The position numbers and the translations under genes were made by a program. The notes beneath the pieces were generated by a model. That model had not been told where the DNA came from. It saw nothing but the letters and a program-made list of their open reading frames with translations, and made no database searches. DNA of 64,000 bases from the NCBI RefSeq assembly GCF_009649685.1, contig NZ_WJPK01000001.1, forward strand, positions 1,430,760 through 1,494,759, in the 5' to 3' direction. The stretch comes from Flavobacteriaceae bacterium EG-1. GTDB taxonomy: Bacteria > Bacteroidota > Bacteroidia > Flavobacteriales > Flavobacteriaceae. Position 1 is the first letter of the stretch. Each line of letters begins with the position of its first letter. This document shows, piece by piece, positions 63,866 through 64,000 of this stretch.

Positions 63866-64000
63866 ATGTGTAATAATCATGATATTGTTCGGTCAAACAA
63901 CAAAGACCTTCAAAAAGTTGAAGATCAATTAAATAGAAGAAACTTTTTAACAAAGACTTCAATGGGTTTAGGCGCTATAGCCTTAGGTACTTTACTTAAT
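63866..64000 (+). CDS. Partial Tat-signalled protein, probable DUF1501 family (cut by window edge)
   Basis: Begins at the ATG at 63866, 15 bases after the previous stop, and is open to the last base (45 codons). The visible part carries a Tat signal (NRRNFLTKTSMG, residues 24-35) after a short hydrophilic lead with MCNNHDIV. DUF1501 proteins are the standard partner of PSCyt1/DUF1553 genes and start this way. The family call rests on position and signal only. Confidence 0.6.
   Translation, partial: MCNNHDIVRSNNKDLQKVEDQLNRRNFLTKTSMGLGAIALGTLLN

Noticed and set aside
1-64000. CRISPR arrays, tRNA/rRNA genes, insertion sequences, integrases
   Set aside because: Looked for by eye; no regularly spaced repeats, RNA gene folds or transposase motifs were seen.

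Overview
The window reads as chromosomal DNA of a marine flavobacterium of the Zobellia / Maribacter / Formosa kind. The DNA is AT-rich, genes start without clear Shine-Dalgarno sequences, secreted proteins carry short Bacteroidota lipoprotein or Sec signals, and one TAnnTTTG promoter box is visible. Coding is dense: 44 complete genes, one partial gene at the right edge, and no gene-free stretch over about 210 bases. No rRNA, tRNA, CRISPR array, transposase or integrase was seen.

Region 1 (1-13.5 kb) handles monosaccharides released from red-algal galactans. An enolase-family cycloisomerase, an aldehyde dehydrogenase, a KDG kinase and a KDPG aldolase form the route from 3,6-anhydrogalactose to pyruvate and glyceraldehyde-3-phosphate, followed by two sulfatases. 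Next to them lies a cytochrome P450 / ferredoxin / ferredoxin reductase trio of the type that demethylates 6-O-methyl-galactose, with a zinc alcohol dehydrogenase, an esterase and an AraC regulator behind it.

Region 2 (13.5-46 kb) is a galactan depolymerisation locus. It holds GH29, GH16, GH127, GH129, GH117 and a GH43/GH32-like propeller protein, a sugar-porter MFS permease, a DUF6786-like protein, a GntP permease, an SDR, an esterase and seven of the ten sulfatases in the window. GH127 and GH129 point to carrageenan-type D-anhydrogalactose, GH117 to agar-type L-anhydrogalactose, and the P450 to methylated galactose, so a hybrid or mixed red-algal galactan is the likely substrate. No SusC/SusD pair is present, as in the non-canonical carrageenan locus known from Zobellia. 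Inside this region a secreted FAD oxidoreductase is translationally coupled to a protein with a flavinylation-like SGAT motif.

Region 3 (46-64 kb) is oxidoreductive. It contains a tandem-duplicated xylose-isomerase-like TIM-barrel protein, a GMC dehydrogenase with its Tat-exported small subunit, two Tat-signalled Gfo/Idh/MocA oxidoreductases, a PLP dehydratase, a DUF255 thioredoxin-fold protein, an S41 protease, another sulfatase, an AraC regulator, and a large cytochrome-c/DUF1549/DUF1553 protein followed by the start of a Tat-signalled DUF1501-like protein. This resembles periplasmic oxidative (3-keto type) glycoside processing more than ordinary hydrolysis.

Transcription is mostly leftward from 13.4 kb to 0, from 27.9 to 16.2 kb and from 38.1 to 28.0 kb, with rightward islands at 13.6-16.1, 39.8-40.6, 42.5-44.3, 52.6-54.9, 56.7-59.5 and 60.6-64 kb. 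Three AraC-family regulators are probable local controllers.
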